A stretch of 64,000 bases of DNA from Salimicrobium flavidum (GCF_900156645.1 NZ_FTOC01000001.1:372001-436000), one strand, 5' to 3'. Counted from the first letter of the stretch, positions 47,348 to 57,347 are shown. Numbers and translations are program-made. The notes: generated by a model from the letters alone, not told the origin.

Positions 47348-47572
47348 ATGAGTCTAGAAGAAGCAAACAGAGAGAACTTGAACTTTATGATTGAAACACT
47401 TGCCGATAAAATGCAGGTTGTCAACCGTAGTATGCTGAATGCGGATGATTTCGATATGGATCATTATTACGATATCAAAGAATTGTATGATATCGTGGAA
47501 ATGAAGGGCCAACTCAGCGTTTCTGAAATCCAGGCCTTCGTCGCAGAGCTTTCCAAGTATAGAAAAGGTTGA
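47348..47572 (+). CDS. DUF1128/UPF0435 family protein (YfkK-like)
   Basis: A 74-aa acidic soluble protein with the YfkK pattern: ADKMQVVNRSMLNADDFDMDHYYDIKELYDIVEMKGQLSVSEIQAFVAELSKYRK. Function is unknown. GGGGGAAGA precedes the ATG. A TATCAT -10 lies about 30 nt before that. It is one of only three plus-strand genes and sits between rnc and smc, divergent from smc and convergent with rnc. In B. subtilis yfkK is elsewhere, so this gene has moved or the rnc-smc linkage was broken here. Confidence 0.85.
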   Translation: MSLEEANRENLNFMIETLADKMQVVNRSMLNADDFDMDHYYDIKELYDIVEMKGQLSVSEIQAFVAELSKYRKG

Positions 47573-47700
47573 ATGGTGAAGATCCGCAACCCCCTTCGCA
47601 AAGCATCATTTCTGTTGATATGAATGGGTCATGCCCGGTAATTCTTCCGGAATATAAGGTTGCTTAAGAAGTGAAGTTCCTGCAAAATCAATAAACCCTA

Positions 47701-47731
47701 AAAAAAGACTCGGAGGCCCGAGTCTTTTTTT
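47701..47731. terminator. Bidirectional terminator between the DUF1128 gene and rnc
   Basis: GACTCGG/CCGAGTC around AGGC, flanked by AAAAAA and TTTTTTT. It works in both directions for two convergent genes. The roughly 125 bp between the DUF1128 stop and this hairpin holds no ORF or other signal that I can see. Confidence 0.93.
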
Positions 47732-47766
47732 AGTTCTCTCAATTATGCTTAATATGGTCCCTGAAG

Positions 47767-48450
47767 CTATTTCAACTTCTGCAGCGCTTCTTCTGCAGCT
47801 TTTTGTTCCGCTTCTTTCTTCGTACGTCCTACACCTATACCGGCCGTGTCACCATGAATATGTACATGGGCGATAAACTCCCGGTTATGGGCAGGTCCGC
47901 GCTCTTCGACAATATTGTAGTCAATATCTGCCTGTTTCTCCCGCTGGATGAATTCCTGCAGCTGGCTTTTATAATCCATCGCATGAGAAAAAGCACCACG
48001 TTTAATCTTCGGGTAAATATAATAACTTAGGAAAGACAGGACCCGGTCGAATCCCTGATCAAGGTAGAGCGCCCCGATAAACGATTCAAAAACATCAGCC
48101 AAAAGTGCAGGCCGATGACGTCCTCCGGTCATCTCCTCCCCTTTTCCAAGAAGTACATAATCCTGGAAGTTCAGGTCGTTGGCGAAATCCACCAGAGACG
48201 CTTCACACACAATCGAAGCGCGCAATTTCGTCAGATCTCCTTCTGCCATATTCGGATACTTCCTATACAGGTATTGAGAGACCCCGAGTTCCAACACTGC
48301 GTCTCCGAGGAATTCAAGTCGCTCGTTATCTTCCCGATCTGTGTGGCGATGCTCATTCACATAGGATGAATGGGTGAAAGCTTGTTCAAGCAATGACACA
48401 TCAGAAAATTGGACATTCATATGTTCCTGAAGTTTTTTTAAATCCCCCAT
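47767..48450 (-). CDS. rnc: Ribonuclease III
   Basis: RNase III cleaves double-stranded RNA, including rRNA precursors and SRP RNA. The catalytic domain has [22 protein letters not shown] with the signature acidic residues and [18 protein letters not shown]-terminal dsRNA-binding domain ends in [18 protein letters not shown]. Length is 227 aa, with the family's N-terminal start. It follows acpP. Confidence 0.97.
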   Translation of the reverse strand: MGDLKKLQEHMNVQFSDVSLLEQAFTHSSYVNEHRHTDREDNERLEFLGDAVLELGVSQYLYRKYPNMAEGDLTKLRASIVCEASLVDFANDLNFQDYVLLGKGEEMTGGRHRPALLADVFESFIGALYLDQGFDRVLSFLSYYIYPKIKRGAFSHAMDYKSQLQEFIQREKQADIDYNIVEERGPAHNREFIAHVHIHGDTAGIGVGRTKKEAEQKAAEEALQKLK

Positions 48451-48504
48451 AAGTCACCCGTTCCTTTACATAAATCTTTTACTTTTTTACTTTCTTTACA
48501 GGAA

Positions 48505-48527
48505 AGGCTGCCTGTTTTCCAGGCAGC
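48505..48527 (-). terminator. Possible terminator after acpP
   Basis: CTGCCTG/CAGGCAG around GAAAA lies just past the acpP stop. The downstream tract (CCTTTCCTG) is poor in T, so termination is likely partial and rnc may be read through. Confidence 0.5.
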
Positions 48528-48533
48528 TCTTCA

Positions 48534-48767
48534 TTAAGACACACTGTCTATGTAATTGACAGCGTCTCCCACTGTATTGATTTTTTCGGCTTCTTCATCC
48601 GATATTTCCATGTCGAACTCATCTTCAAGTTCCATAACAAGTTCAACGACGTCGAGAGAATCAGCTTCCAGGTCTTCTTTGAAAGAAGCTTCCATCGTAA
48701 CTTTAGATTCTTCAACATCCAGACGGTCGACGATAATTTCTTTTACTTTTTCAAAACTATTGGCCAT
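48534..48767 (-). CDS. acpP: Acyl carrier protein
   Basis: The 77-aa carrier of fatty acid synthesis. The phosphopantetheine site is Ser37 in [18 protein letters not shown]. It has the usual strongly acidic composition. GGGAGGTGA precedes the ATG. A perfect -10 TATAAT (48790-48795) lies 20-30 nt upstream with a poor -35, so it may also have its own promoter. It is the last fatty acid gene after fabG. Confidence 0.98.
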   Translation of the reverse strand: MANSFEKVKEIIVDRLDVEESKVTMEASFKEDLEADSLDVVELVMELEDEFDMEISDEEAEKINTVGDAVNYIDSVS

Positions 48768-48873
48768 CAGGGCTCACCTCCCTTCAGATATTATAGTAAA
48801 ATTCCTATGAAAAAACCATATCTTTTCCTTTCTTAATTCATTCTTTATTCTGAGCAGGTGTCCCTGCCCATTC

Positions 48874-49614
48874 TTACATAACCATTCCGCCATCCACATG
48901 GAGTGTCTGGCCGGTCATATAGTCGGAATCATCACTCAGAAGAAACCGTACCACACGCGCTACGTCTTCTCCGCTACCGAGACGGCTGAGAGGCACCATG
49001 GAGAGCATCTGCTCCTTTTGCTCCTCCGTAAGTTCTTCAGTCATTGCGGTTGCGATGTAACCGGGCGCCACAGCGTTCACGCGGATGTTTTTGGCCGCAA
49101 GTTCTTTGGCGTTCGACTTCGTCAGCCCTATGACACCGGATTTTGCCGCTACATAATTGGCCTGCCCGGGGTTCCCGGAGACGCCTACGATAGAGGAAAC
49201 ATTGACAATCCGTCCGAATTTCTGGCGCATCATTTGTCTGGTGACCCCTTTTGTCGTCAGAAACACGCCTTTCAGATTCGTATCGATCACTGAATCGAAA
49301 TCTTCCTCTTTCATTCTCATCAGCAGATTATCCTTCGTAATCCCTGCGTTGTTCACGAGCAATTCAAGCCCACCGAACGTATCCACCACTTCTTTGATCA
49401 TTGCTTGGACGTCTTCAGAATTAGAGACATCCGCTTTGATTTTGATAGCTTCCCCTCCGGAGGCCTGAATCTCTTCCACAACCGCTTGCGCTTTCGCTTC
49501 ACTTCCGGAATAGTTCACAGCCACCTTTGCTCCCTGGGCGGCGAGTTCTAAAGCAATAGCTCTCCCTATGCCCCGGGAAGCACCTGTGACCAGGGCCGAC
49601 TTTCCTGTTAACAT
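48874..49614 (-). CDS. fabG: 3-oxoacyl-[ACP] reductase FabG
   Basis: FabG is the NADPH-dependent reductase of fatty acid elongation. This short-chain dehydrogenase has [12 protein letters not shown] for NADP binding, NNAG, catalytic Ser140 or Ser141, and Tyr154-x-x-x-Lys158 (NYVAAKSG). The C-terminus is [10 protein letters not shown]. Length is 246 aa. It overlaps the fabD stop by 1 bp. Confidence 0.97.
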   Translation of the reverse strand: MLTGKSALVTGASRGIGRAIALELAAQGAKVAVNYSGSEAKAQAVVEEIQASGGEAIKIKADVSNSEDVQAMIKEVVDTFGGLELLVNNAGITKDNLLMRMKEEDFDSVIDTNLKGVFLTTKGVTRQMMRQKFGRIVNVSSIVGVSGNPGQANYVAAKSGVIGLTKSNAKELAAKNIRVNAVAPGYIATAMTEELTEEQKEQMLSMVPLSRLGSGEDVARVVRFLLSDDSDYMTGQTLHVDGGMVM

Positions 49615-50549
49615 TATGATTCCTCCCTATACCAGTCAATGAACGTTTGAAGGCTTTCTTCATCACTGACCTGGAATGTTTTCATGCTTTTTTCCACTTT
49701 TCTTACGAGTCCGGAAAGCACTTTCCCTTCCCCGATTTCAACGATTGCATCTACATCTTCTTCTACGAATGCTTCGATCGTCTGCTGAAATTTGACGGGA
49801 GAGTATAGTTGTTGAACGAGAAGTCGAGTTATCTCTTCCTTTTCCTCAACCGGGGCTCCAGTTACGTTCGCATAAACTGGAACTCGTGCGTCCTCCACCG
49901 CTATTTCACTCAGGTACGTTTCAAAATCACCGGCGGCTGTTTTCATAAGATCCGAGTGGAACGGACCACTGACATTCAAAGGCATGACCCTTTTCGCCTG
50001 ACTTTCTTTCAGCTTCTCTCCAGCTTGTTCGACTGCGGTTTTATCGCCTGAAATAACCACCTGTTTGGGACAATTGATATTCGCAATATTCACTACTCCG
50101 TCCACGTTTTCGATAACCTTCTCGATTTCATCGACGGAAAGACCAAGGACTGCGCTCATCGCTCCTTTGCCGGAAGGATAAGCTTCTTCCATCAGTTTCC
50201 CTCTTGTATGTACCAAACGTACTGCTTCCAGGGCTCCGAGGGATTCCGCCGAAACGAGAGCACTATACTCACCGAGGCTATGCCCCGCAGTCATATCAGG
50301 TTTGATCCCTTCTTTTTTCAAGCGCTGGTCAATCGCAGCGCTCAAAAGTAATAGAGCCGGCTGAGCATTTTCCGTTTTCGTCAGTTCTTCCTCTGGCCCT
50401 TCAAACATGAGCGACGTCAACGAATACCCTAATGCTTCGTCCGCTTCATCAAATAAATGTCTGACGAGTGCGGATGAATCATATAAGTCTTTCCCCATAC
50501 CTACCTTCTGAGATCCCTGTCCAGGGAACACAAACGCAACCTTTTTCAT
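49614..50549 (-). CDS. fabD: Malonyl-CoA:ACP transacylase FabD
   Basis: FabD loads malonyl groups onto ACP. It starts [18 protein letters not shown], has the active-site Ser91 in [10 protein letters not shown] and the His in [11 protein letters not shown]. Length is 311 aa. The start overlaps the plsX stop by 4 bp. Confidence 0.98.
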   Translation of the reverse strand: MKKVAFVFPGQGSQKVGMGKDLYDSSALVRHLFDEADEALGYSLTSLMFEGPEEELTKTENAQPALLLLSAAIDQRLKKEGIKPDMTAGHSLGEYSALVSAESLGALEAVRLVHTRGKLMEEAYPSGKGAMSAVLGLSVDEIEKVIENVDGVVNIANINCPKQVVISGDKTAVEQAGEKLKESQAKRVMPLNVSGPFHSDLMKTAAGDFETYLSEIAVEDARVPVYANVTGAPVEEKEEITRLLVQQLYSPVKFQQTIEAFVEEDVDAIVEIGEGKVLSGLVRKVEKSMKTFQVSDEESLQTFIDWYREES

Positions 50550-51544
50550 TCCTTTTCACCTTCCATTTGCTCAAGAGTAGTTTGGATAGTGGCTGAAACT
50601 TCTTTCTCCACCATATCACGAGCCTGACGCACAGCATTGACAATCGCTCTGCGATCCGAAGAGCCGTGAGCTTTTATAACAGGAGCAGAGAGCCCGAGAA
50701 GACCTGCGCCTCCGTATTCCGAGTAATCGAGTTTATCCTTAAGACCTTTTAAATCATTCTTCACCAGCGCTGCCGCCATTTTCGTTTTCATGTTGGACAT
50801 GAATGTTTCTTTGATCATTTTGAACATATTAGAAGCGGTTCCTTCAATCGTCTTAAGAGCTACATTTCCGGTGAAACCGTCGGTGACTACGACGTCCGCT
50901 ATGCCGTCTAAAAGGTCCCTCGCTTCCACATTTCCTACGAAATTGATCGGAGCCTCTTTCAGCAAATCAAAACTCTGCTTAGTGAGCTCACTCCCTTTAC
51001 CATCTTCTGTACCCACGTTCAACAGACCTACCCTAGGACTTGCAATCCCCCGGACCTTCTCCGCGTAAATGGAACCGATGATTCCATATTGCAATAGGTG
51101 CGCAGCTTTGGCATCAACGTTTGCACCAACATCCAGCATGAGAAAACCTTTGCCATCGAGAGTCGGAAGTGTGGGACTTAAAGCAGGACGCTCTACACCT
51201 TCAATCCGACCGACTACGAATAACCCGGCACTCATGAGAGCTCCTGTGTTCCCTGTGGAAATACAGGCATCCGCCCGTTTTTGTTTCACTTCCTCAGCAG
51301 CAAGAACGAGAGAAGATTGCTTTTTCCTCCGTACTGCCCGCACAGGTTCATCTTCATTTGTGATTTTCTCGGAAGCGTGCAGGACGTGCAATCGTTCGTG
51401 ATCTCCCACTAACCCATTGATTTCCTGCTCGTCACCGACCAACGTAATCTCTATGTCTTCATAAACTTTCAAAGCGTTCATCGCCCCGTTCACGATTTCT
51501 TCCGGAGCATGGTCACCGCCCATTGCGTCTATCGCAATCTTCAT
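50546..51544 (-). CDS. plsX: Phosphate acyltransferase PlsX
   Basis: PlsX makes acyl-phosphate from acyl-ACP for phospholipid synthesis. The 332-aa protein starts [17 protein letters not shown] and has [21 protein letters not shown] and a conserved [12 protein letters not shown] stretch. It lies 1 bp after fapR and is under the FapR operator. Confidence 0.98.
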   Translation of the reverse strand: MKIAIDAMGGDHAPEEIVNGAMNALKVYEDIEITLVGDEQEINGLVGDHERLHVLHASEKITNEDEPVRAVRRKKQSSLVLAAEEVKQKRADACISTGNTGALMSAGLFVVGRIEGVERPALSPTLPTLDGKGFLMLDVGANVDAKAAHLLQYGIIGSIYAEKVRGIASPRVGLLNVGTEDGKGSELTKQSFDLLKEAPINFVGNVEARDLLDGIADVVVTDGFTGNVALKTIEGTASNMFKMIKETFMSNMKTKMAAALVKNDLKGLKDKLDYSEYGGAGLLGLSAPVIKAHGSSDRRAIVNAVRQARDMVEKEVSATIQTTLEQMEGEKE

Positions 51545-51545
51545 T

Positions 51546-52121
51546 TCACTTCTCTCCTTTTTGTTCCTCCGAACGATACATATAAAAAATACCTTGGAAT
51601 ACTTCTTCTTTTCCGACGTTACTTGAAACGTTCACAATCGTCCGGTTCTTATCGTCCGTTCCATTCACTATCGCCTTAGCTACTACCCGTTCCCCCCGTT
51701 TCACCTGTCTCATGAATTTCAGGGAGGAACGGGCGGTAAGCGCTAATTCGTCATCAATAACCGCAACGGCCAGAGAGTTAGCCTGGGCAAATAAATGATG
51801 CCCTCTCGCTATGTCATTCCGCGAGAAAACATGTTCTTCTCTTATATCCATAATCGAAATCGCTTTTTCATCGAGTTCAAGATCGATAACCTCGCCAATT
51901 ACGTCATCGATGGCCAAAGCTTTCACCGTTTCCGTCCATTCATGATTCGCCACCGACTTGATTCTTTCACGCACTTCAGGAATCTGAAGTTCCATCCGAT
52001 CAAGTCTTATCGTCTGAATGCTGACGGAAAACCTCTTAGCAAGCTCATCATCGGTCACGAACGGAGTAGCCTCTATCGTTTCCTGAAGCTCTTTCTGCCT
52101 CTGTTGTTTTCCTTTTTTCAT
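51546..52121 (-). CDS. fapR: Fatty acid/phospholipid repressor FapR
   Basis: FapR represses lipid synthesis genes and is released by malonyl-CoA. The N-terminal HTH covers about residues 15-50 ([19 protein letters not shown]). The C-terminal hot-dog fold has [39 protein letters not shown]. Length is 191 aa. It heads fapR-plsX-fabD-fabG and is autoregulated, because a FapR site lies right upstream. Confidence 0.98.
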   Translation of the reverse strand: MKKGKQQRQKELQETIEATPFVTDDELAKRFSVSIQTIRLDRMELQIPEVRERIKSVANHEWTETVKALAIDDVIGEVIDLELDEKAISIMDIREEHVFSRNDIARGHHLFAQANSLAVAVIDDELALTARSSLKFMRQVKRGERVVAKAIVNGTDDKNRTIVNVSSNVGKEEVFQGIFYMYRSEEQKGEK

Positions 52122-52143
52122 CTTCTATTATCCACCGTCCATT

Positions 52144-52160
52144 TTATGACTAGGTACTAA
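52144..52160 (-). promoter_or_regulatory. FapR operator
   Basis: TTAGTACCTAGTCATAA closely matches the known FapR site core (TTAGTACCTAGTCTTAA type). It lies just downstream of the fapR -10 box, so bound repressor would block transcription start. Confidence 0.9.
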
Positions 52161-52164
52161 TAGT

Positions 52165-52193
52165 AATATATAATACTCTTGTTTCTAACGCAA
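52165..52193 (-). promoter_or_regulatory. Promoter of fapR-plsX-fabDG
   Basis: TTGCGT, 17-nt spacer, TATATT in the recG-fapR gap. The FapR operator follows 4 bp after the -10. Confidence 0.75.
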
Positions 52194-52203
52194 CATTTGT
52201 GTA

Positions 52204-54246
52204 TCAATCGAGTATTTCTCCCATGTTTTCAAAATCTTTTCTCATTATTTTTTTGAGTGGCTTAAATTCTACTCTGTTATCGAGCCAGCCATTATCGATA
52301 ATTTCAGCAGCATCTTTTCTTGCGGTTTCGAGAGCTCGGTAGTCATGCACCATATCAGCAACCTTGAACTCTGGGAGGCCGCTTTGCTTTTTGCCGAAGA
52401 AATCACCTGGCCCCCTGATTTTCAAATCTTCTTCAGATAACCGAAAACCATCTGTCGTTTCCGTCATGATTCTCATACGTTCTTTCCCTGTTTCCCCTTT
52501 TGGGTCGGCAAGAAGTATGCAATAGCTTTGGCGTGCCCCTCTGCCCACTCGGCCTCTGAGCTGATGGAGCTGCGAAAGTCCGAAACGATCAGCATCATAG
52601 ATGACCATGACACTTGCATTAGGTACATCCACCCCTACTTCCACTACTGTAGTCGACACCAGAATCTGCATGTTATTTTCCGCAAACTGTGACATGATGT
52701 CCTCTTTCTCTTCATTAGGAAGCCTCCCATGCATAAGACCGACTGTTACATCTGGTTCATAAACAGTTCGTAACTGTTCGTACAGATCTACAGCATTCTG
52801 AATATCAAGCTTATCCGATTCTTCGATAAGTGGACAAATCACGTATGCCTGCCCGCCCTGATCGATTTCCTTCTTAATAAAGTTCAATACACGATCCGTC
52901 ATCTTCCCTTTCACCCAATACGTTTCGATTTCTTTTCTTCCTGAGGGCATCTGATCGATGGAAGAAACATCCATATCTCCGAAAGCTGTAATAGCCAGAG
53001 TTCGTGGAATAGGGGTAGCCGTCATAAATAGCACATCAGGTTTTATTCCTTTTTCGCGGAGCACTCTGCGCTGTTCGACACCGAATCGGTGCTGTTCGTC
53101 GATTACTACGAAACCGAGATCGAAAAATTTCACATCCTCCTGGATCAAAGCGTGGGTCCCAATCAAAATATCTATAGTTCCTTCTTCCATTTCTTCCATG
53201 ATTTCTTTTCGTTTTTTTCCTTTAACGGACCCGGTAAGCAGACGAATAGTAAGCCGATCGCCGAAAAAATCTTGTAGCGAAGCAGCATGCTGCTCTGCCA
53301 GGATTTCAGTCGGTACCATCAATGCCGCCTGTTTCCCCGCTGTAACCGCCCCATACATACTGATGGCTGCCACTACGGTTTTTCCTGATCCCACATCACC
53401 TTGCAGAAGTCGATTCATACGATGAGGTTCTTTCATATCTTTCAGTATTTCAGCAAGAGAACGCTTCTGGGCATCCGTAAGAGAAAAAGGGAGGGACTGT
53501 ACGAAATCAGTAAGGAGATTATTATCATAAAATAGCTCATTACCATCTGTAGCTTCTTTATATCTTTTCCTTAAAAGTTGCATCCTTAATTGAAACACGA
53601 GAAATTCTTCATATGTAAATCTTCTGCGCGCATGTTTCAGAAGGATCCGCGATTCAGGAAAATGCATATTCCAGACCGCCCTCGTTCTCCCGGGTAGTTT
53701 GTACATATCCTGATAACTTTTCGGCAAAACTTCTTCAATATAATCACCGTAATCAACCATCGCCTGGCGCATGACTTTTTTCAAACTCGCCATTTTGACA
53801 TTTTCGTTCACTGAATACACAGGTTGGATCGGGTTGTCCGACTTAGCTTCCCCTTTTTTAAAATGTGTAGCTGTCAGTTGTAACCGATGCATGTCCCATT
53901 TTCCTGTTACTGTCACCGTATCGTCCAGATCAAGGTTCTTTTTGGCGAAAGCGCGATTGAACATGACTACTTTCACAGCAAATTCTCCGACCTGCATCGT
54001 GAATGATAAACGGGATTTCTTTTTTCCATAATAGGCAAGGGAAGGCTGTGTAGCAACCTTCCCCTCCAGTGTAGCAGTTTCATTATGCACCAATTCCGTC
54101 AACGGCTTCACTTCAAATTCATCGTAGCGGAACGGGAAATAAAATATCAAATCGTGAATTGTATATATTTGGAGCTCATTTAAATAGGAAGCGAATTTTT
54201 CTCCTACTCCCTTCAACTGTTGTACGGATTGATCCAACAATATCAC
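52204..54246 (-). CDS. recG: ATP-dependent DNA helicase RecG
   Basis: RecG remodels stalled forks and Holliday junctions. The N-terminal wedge (OB-fold) domain spans about 1-250. Helicase motifs follow: Walker A GDVGSGKT, motif II VVIDEQHRFG, motif III MTATPIPRT and motif VI QLRGRVGRG. Length is 680 aa. The start is GTG behind GGGAGA; no ATG is nearby. It follows sdaAA by 15 bp. Confidence 0.97.
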   Translation of the reverse strand: MILLDQSVQQLKGVGEKFASYLNELQIYTIHDLIFYFPFRYDEFEVKPLTELVHNETATLEGKVATQPSLAYYGKKKSRLSFTMQVGEFAVKVVMFNRAFAKKNLDLDDTVTVTGKWDMHRLQLTATHFKKGEAKSDNPIQPVYSVNENVKMASLKKVMRQAMVDYGDYIEEVLPKSYQDMYKLPGRTRAVWNMHFPESRILLKHARRRFTYEEFLVFQLRMQLLRKRYKEATDGNELFYDNNLLTDFVQSLPFSLTDAQKRSLAEILKDMKEPHRMNRLLQGDVGSGKTVVAAISMYGAVTAGKQAALMVPTEILAEQHAASLQDFFGDRLTIRLLTGSVKGKKRKEIMEEMEEGTIDILIGTHALIQEDVKFFDLGFVVIDEQHRFGVEQRRVLREKGIKPDVLFMTATPIPRTLAITAFGDMDVSSIDQMPSGRKEIETYWVKGKMTDRVLNFIKKEIDQGGQAYVICPLIEESDKLDIQNAVDLYEQLRTVYEPDVTVGLMHGRLPNEEKEDIMSQFAENNMQILVSTTVVEVGVDVPNASVMVIYDADRFGLSQLHQLRGRVGRGARQSYCILLADPKGETGKERMRIMTETTDGFRLSEEDLKIRGPGDFFGKKQSGLPEFKVADMVHDYRALETARKDAAEIIDNGWLDNRVEFKPLKKIMRKDFENMGEILD

Positions 54247-54261
54247 TCACACTCTCCCGTT

Positions 54262-55131
54262 TTAAGATCCGTAGATTTCTTTTGCTAACGCTTTTCCTGT
54301 CGGGGTTGCAGCAAGTCCTCCTTCAGCTGTTTCACGGAACGCCGAGGGCATACGCTGACCGACTTTGAACATGGCATCGATCACTTCATCACATGGGATT
54401 TTACTTTTCACACCTGCAAGCGCAAGGTCCGCTGAAACGATAGCCTGCGATGCTCCCATAGCATTCCGTTTCACACAGGGGACTTCCACTAATCCTGCCA
54501 CAGGGTCACAAATCAATCCTAGCATATTTTTAAGTGTAATTGCCATGGCATCAGCCGACTGCTCAGGTGTACCCCCGGCCATTTCAACAATCGCAGCAGA
54601 TGCCATGCCGGCCGCAGAACCTACTTCAGCCTGACACCCTCCTGCTGCTCCGGAGATGGAGGCGTTATTCGCTACCACAAATCCGAATGCCCCAGAAGTG
54701 AACAGATAACGGATCATATCCTCACGGGAAGGCTCAAGTCGATTTTTCACCGCAAAAAGAGTGCCCGGTACACATCCGGCACTTCCGGCTGTCGGTGTAG
54801 CACATATGCGCCCCATAGCCGCGTTGACCTCATTTGTAGCAACTGCTTTGCTGACGGCATCGAGCAGAAGTTCACCGGATAACGGCCGTTTCTCTTCCAT
54901 ATATTTCTGAATAAGTACAGCGTCTCCTCCTGTCAATCCACTATGGGACTTGACACCCTTAAGCCCTTCTTCCACAGCTTCTTCCATAACAATCAAATTT
55001 TGCTCCATATTTTCGAAAACTTGTTCGCGTGACATTTCTTTTGCTTTCATTTCCTGTCGAATCATCACTTCCGAAATAGCTATATCTTCTGCTTTGGCAA
55101 TTCCAATCAGTTCTTCCACATTACGAAACAT
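54262..55131 (-). CDS. sdaAA: L-serine dehydratase, alpha subunit
   Basis: The iron-sulfur L-serine dehydratase turns serine into pyruvate and ammonia. This subunit carries the cluster cysteines, seen in GRICATPTAGSAGCVPGT and LICDPVAGLVEVPCVKRN. The ATG at 55131 (289 aa) follows AAGGGAGAGG. An in-frame upstream start would overlap sdaAB by 47 bp and lacks an SD. It pairs with sdaAB. Confidence 0.96.
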   Translation of the reverse strand: MFRNVEELIGIAKAEDIAISEVMIRQEMKAKEMSREQVFENMEQNLIVMEEAVEEGLKGVKSHSGLTGGDAVLIQKYMEEKRPLSGELLLDAVSKAVATNEVNAAMGRICATPTAGSAGCVPGTLFAVKNRLEPSREDMIRYLFTSGAFGFVVANNASISGAAGGCQAEVGSAAGMASAAIVEMAGGTPEQSADAMAITLKNMLGLICDPVAGLVEVPCVKRNAMGASQAIVSADLALAGVKSKIPCDEVIDAMFKVGQRMPSAFRETAEGGLAATPTGKALAKEIYGS

Positions 55132-55144
55132 ACTAACCTCTCCC

Positions 55145-55807
55145 TTAATCTGAAATTCGCGCAACCTGTGTAATATGTTCAGCACCTTCAAGCTGCTTCA
55201 TCACTTCATCCGAGATATTCTGATCCACCTCGATGACCATCAGTGCCTGAGCTCCTTCTGCTTTTCTCGATACTTCCATTCTTCCGATATTTATTCTCGC
55301 TTCAGCGAGGACTGCAGTCGCAGAAGCTATTGCTCCGTAACGATCGTTGTGAAGAAGGACAATAGCCGGGTGGTTACCGGAGAGTCTCAATGGAAATCCG
55401 TTAAGTTCTGTAATCTCCACTTTACCTCCTCCGATGGAGATACCGGTGAGCTCAAGTTCATTTTCTCCCGTCTTCAAAAGGACTCTGGCTGTGTTCGGGT
55501 GATCAGGAGTGGATGGTTCTTCATGGATCGTCACCTGTATCCCTTCTGTTTCAGCAGTCTCGAGGGAAGTCTTTATCCTGTCGTCAAAAGTGTCATAATC
55601 AAGAATTCCTCCTACGATTGCAACATCCGTCCCGTGACCTTTATACGTTGATTTGAAAGAACCATAAAAGTGTATGTCCACATGTTCCGGCTTTTCACCG
55701 AAAAGATTTCTCGCAGCCCTTCCGATACGTGCAGCGCCTGCTGTATGTGAACTGGAGGGGCCAATCATGACCGGGCCAATAATGTCAAATACGGATCTAT
55801 ACTTCAT
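55145..55807 (-). CDS. sdaAB: L-serine dehydratase, beta subunit
   Basis: A 220-aa subunit. The N-terminal domain starts KYRSVFDIIGPVMIGPSSSHTAGAARIGRAAR. A C-terminal ACT-like domain starts AIVLLHNDRYGAIASATAVLAEARINIGRMEVSRKAEG and probably senses serine. It is first in sdaAB-sdaAA-recG. GAGGTGATGAAAAT precedes the ATG, and an extended -10 and a cre-type site lie upstream. Confidence 0.97.
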   Translation of the reverse strand: MKYRSVFDIIGPVMIGPSSSHTAGAARIGRAARNLFGEKPEHVDIHFYGSFKSTYKGHGTDVAIVGGILDYDTFDDRIKTSLETAETEGIQVTIHEEPSTPDHPNTARVLLKTGENELELTGISIGGGKVEITELNGFPLRLSGNHPAIVLLHNDRYGAIASATAVLAEARINIGRMEVSRKAEGAQALMVIEVDQNISDEVMKQLEGAEHITQVARISD

Positions 55808-55838
55808 ATTTTCATCACCTCATCCTATATCTTCCTTT

Positions 55839-55847
55839 ATTTTAGCA
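55839..55847 (-). promoter_or_regulatory. Extended -10 promoter of sdaAB
   Basis: TGCTAAAAT lies about 32 nt upstream of the sdaAB ATG. It combines an extended TGn with TAAAAT (5/6). The -35 region is a G-run and unlike consensus, so an activator or the extended element may be needed. Confidence 0.5.
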
Positions 55848-55903
55848 CAAAATAGGAAATCCCCCCACTTTTACCCGTTAACGCAATACTGCTGCAAAAG
55901 GAA

Positions 55904-55917
55904 AGGTAGCGCTTACA
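55904..55917. promoter_or_regulatory. Candidate CcpA (cre) site
   Basis: Minus-strand TGTAAGCGCTACCT matches all 14 positions of the degenerate cre consensus TGWAARCGYTWNCW. It lies about 60 nt upstream of the sdaAB -10 and about 100 nt upstream of the divergent permease start. It could control either gene by carbon catabolite regulation. Confidence 0.65.
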
Positions 55918-56019
55918 TAGATTTTTGGTTGCCATATTTATAAGGAAAAGGTAAAATGGAAAGCTGTGGGTTCATTCGTAACCGGGTGGGAGAGGGACAA
56001 ATTTCATAAGGAGATCGAG

Positions 56020-57294
56020 ATGCTGAACAAAAACGGACAACAGACTTCCTGGAAACAGGAACTGATTGCTGGATTTATCGGTTATTTCACTACCGTTTAT
56101 ATCGTAGCCGTAAACAGTCAGATTCTCTCCGACGCAGGCCTCCCTCTTGAAACAGGGATGGTGGCGACTATCGCAGCCAGTGCTCTCGGTTGTCTATTGA
56201 TCGCCTTGTATGCGAATGCACCGATGGTATTGATACCCGGAATGGGGATAAATGCCTTATTCGCTTATTCGATAGTCGAGGGGAACGGTTTTACTTACGA
56301 ACAGGGACTCGCAGTTGTTGTAGTAGCTTCTCTGTTATTCGTCATCACCGCTTTCACCTCCCTGGGCGCTTGGCTGAGCCGGGCATTGCCCGTCTCACTG
56401 ATACATGCCATCACGGTGGGAATCGGCTTCTTTCTTGCCCTGCTTGGGCTCGAGAAAGGTGGCGTCGTTGTAAAAGGTGAGCAATCATTGATCGCTCTTG
56501 GTGACCCGACATCTCCGGTGGTACTAACGACTCTTGCCACCCTGTTTATCGCCATTTTTCTCTTTGCGAAAAATGTCCCTGGTAACTTTTTGGTAACGTT
56601 GGTGATCGGGACGCTTATCGCTTATTTCGTCGGAATTCTTGAAGACCCCCAACCTGCTCTGGACTTCGGAGCTCAGCAATGGGTTTTCGCACCTGACTTT
56701 TCGGTGGTTGTGGATTTCAGTTTCTGGATGGGCGTATTCCCTTTGGCTCTCGTTATCATTTTCGAAAACATGGGTCTCATCCATGGTCAGCTCGATATGG
56801 TCGGGAACAAAACAGACACAAAGTTCCATAAATCATATCAGGCTACTGCTTTCTCTTCTCTGACGAGCGGTTTTCTGGGCACGTCACCGACCGTATCATC
56901 AGCTGAGAGTGCAGCAGTCATTGCAGCCGGCGGAAAAACGTGGCGCGCCTCCATAACGATGGCCGTTCTTTTTGTAGCCACCCTATTTTTGATTCCGTGG
57001 ATATCCATCGTACCGTCAACAGCGATCAGTCCGATTCTTATCATCGTAGGATCATTGATGGTTCAGGAAATCAGACACATTCCTTTTGATGATCTGTCAG
57101 AATCACTGCCTGCCTTCCTCATGATTGCAATGATTCCGTTCACCTACTCCATTCCTGATGGCATGGCCTTCGGTTTCATCGCTTATCCTCTGGTTAAGTT
57201 GGCAATGGGTAAACAGAAAGAACTGACCGTGGCTATGGTTCTGATTGCTTTAGCGTTTTTCATTGAATTTTTATTACGTGCTTCCGCACTATAA
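56020..57294 (+). CDS. NCS2/AzgA-family purine (guanine/hypoxanthine) permease
   Basis: A 424-aa membrane transporter with about 12 hydrophobic segments. AzgA-type features are the N-terminal TSWKQELIAGFIGYFTTVYIVAVN, the GMGINALFAYSIV motif, and the second repeat with SGFLGTSPTVSSAESAAVIAAGGKT. These point to purine bases as substrate (family knowledge; PbuG/PbuO-like). The ATG at 56020 is 6 nt after AAGGAG. No purine riboswitch is visible in its leader. It is a lone plus-strand gene inserted between fakA and sdaAB, which are adjacent in B. subtilis. Confidence 0.9.
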   Translation: MLNKNGQQTSWKQELIAGFIGYFTTVYIVAVNSQILSDAGLPLETGMVATIAASALGCLLIALYANAPMVLIPGMGINALFAYSIVEGNGFTYEQGLAVVVVASLLFVITAFTSLGAWLSRALPVSLIHAITVGIGFFLALLGLEKGGVVVKGEQSLIALGDPTSPVVLTTLATLFIAIFLFAKNVPGNFLVTLVIGTLIAYFVGILEDPQPALDFGAQQWVFAPDFSVVVDFSFWMGVFPLALVIIFENMGLIHGQLDMVGNKTDTKFHKSYQATAFSSLTSGFLGTSPTVSSAESAAVIAAGGKTWRASITMAVLFVATLFLIPWISIVPSTAISPILIIVGSLMVQEIRHIPFDDLSESLPAFLMIAMIPFTYSIPDGMAFGFIAYPLVKLAMGKQKELTVAMVLIALAFFIEFLLRASAL

Positions 57295-57347
57295 CTAAAA
57301 CAAAAGAGACGACTTCTCAATATATATGAAAAACTGAAGCATAGATC

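Noticed and set aside
55808-56019. Purine riboswitch before the permease
   Set aside because: I looked for the conserved purine aptamer loops on the plus strand and did not find them.
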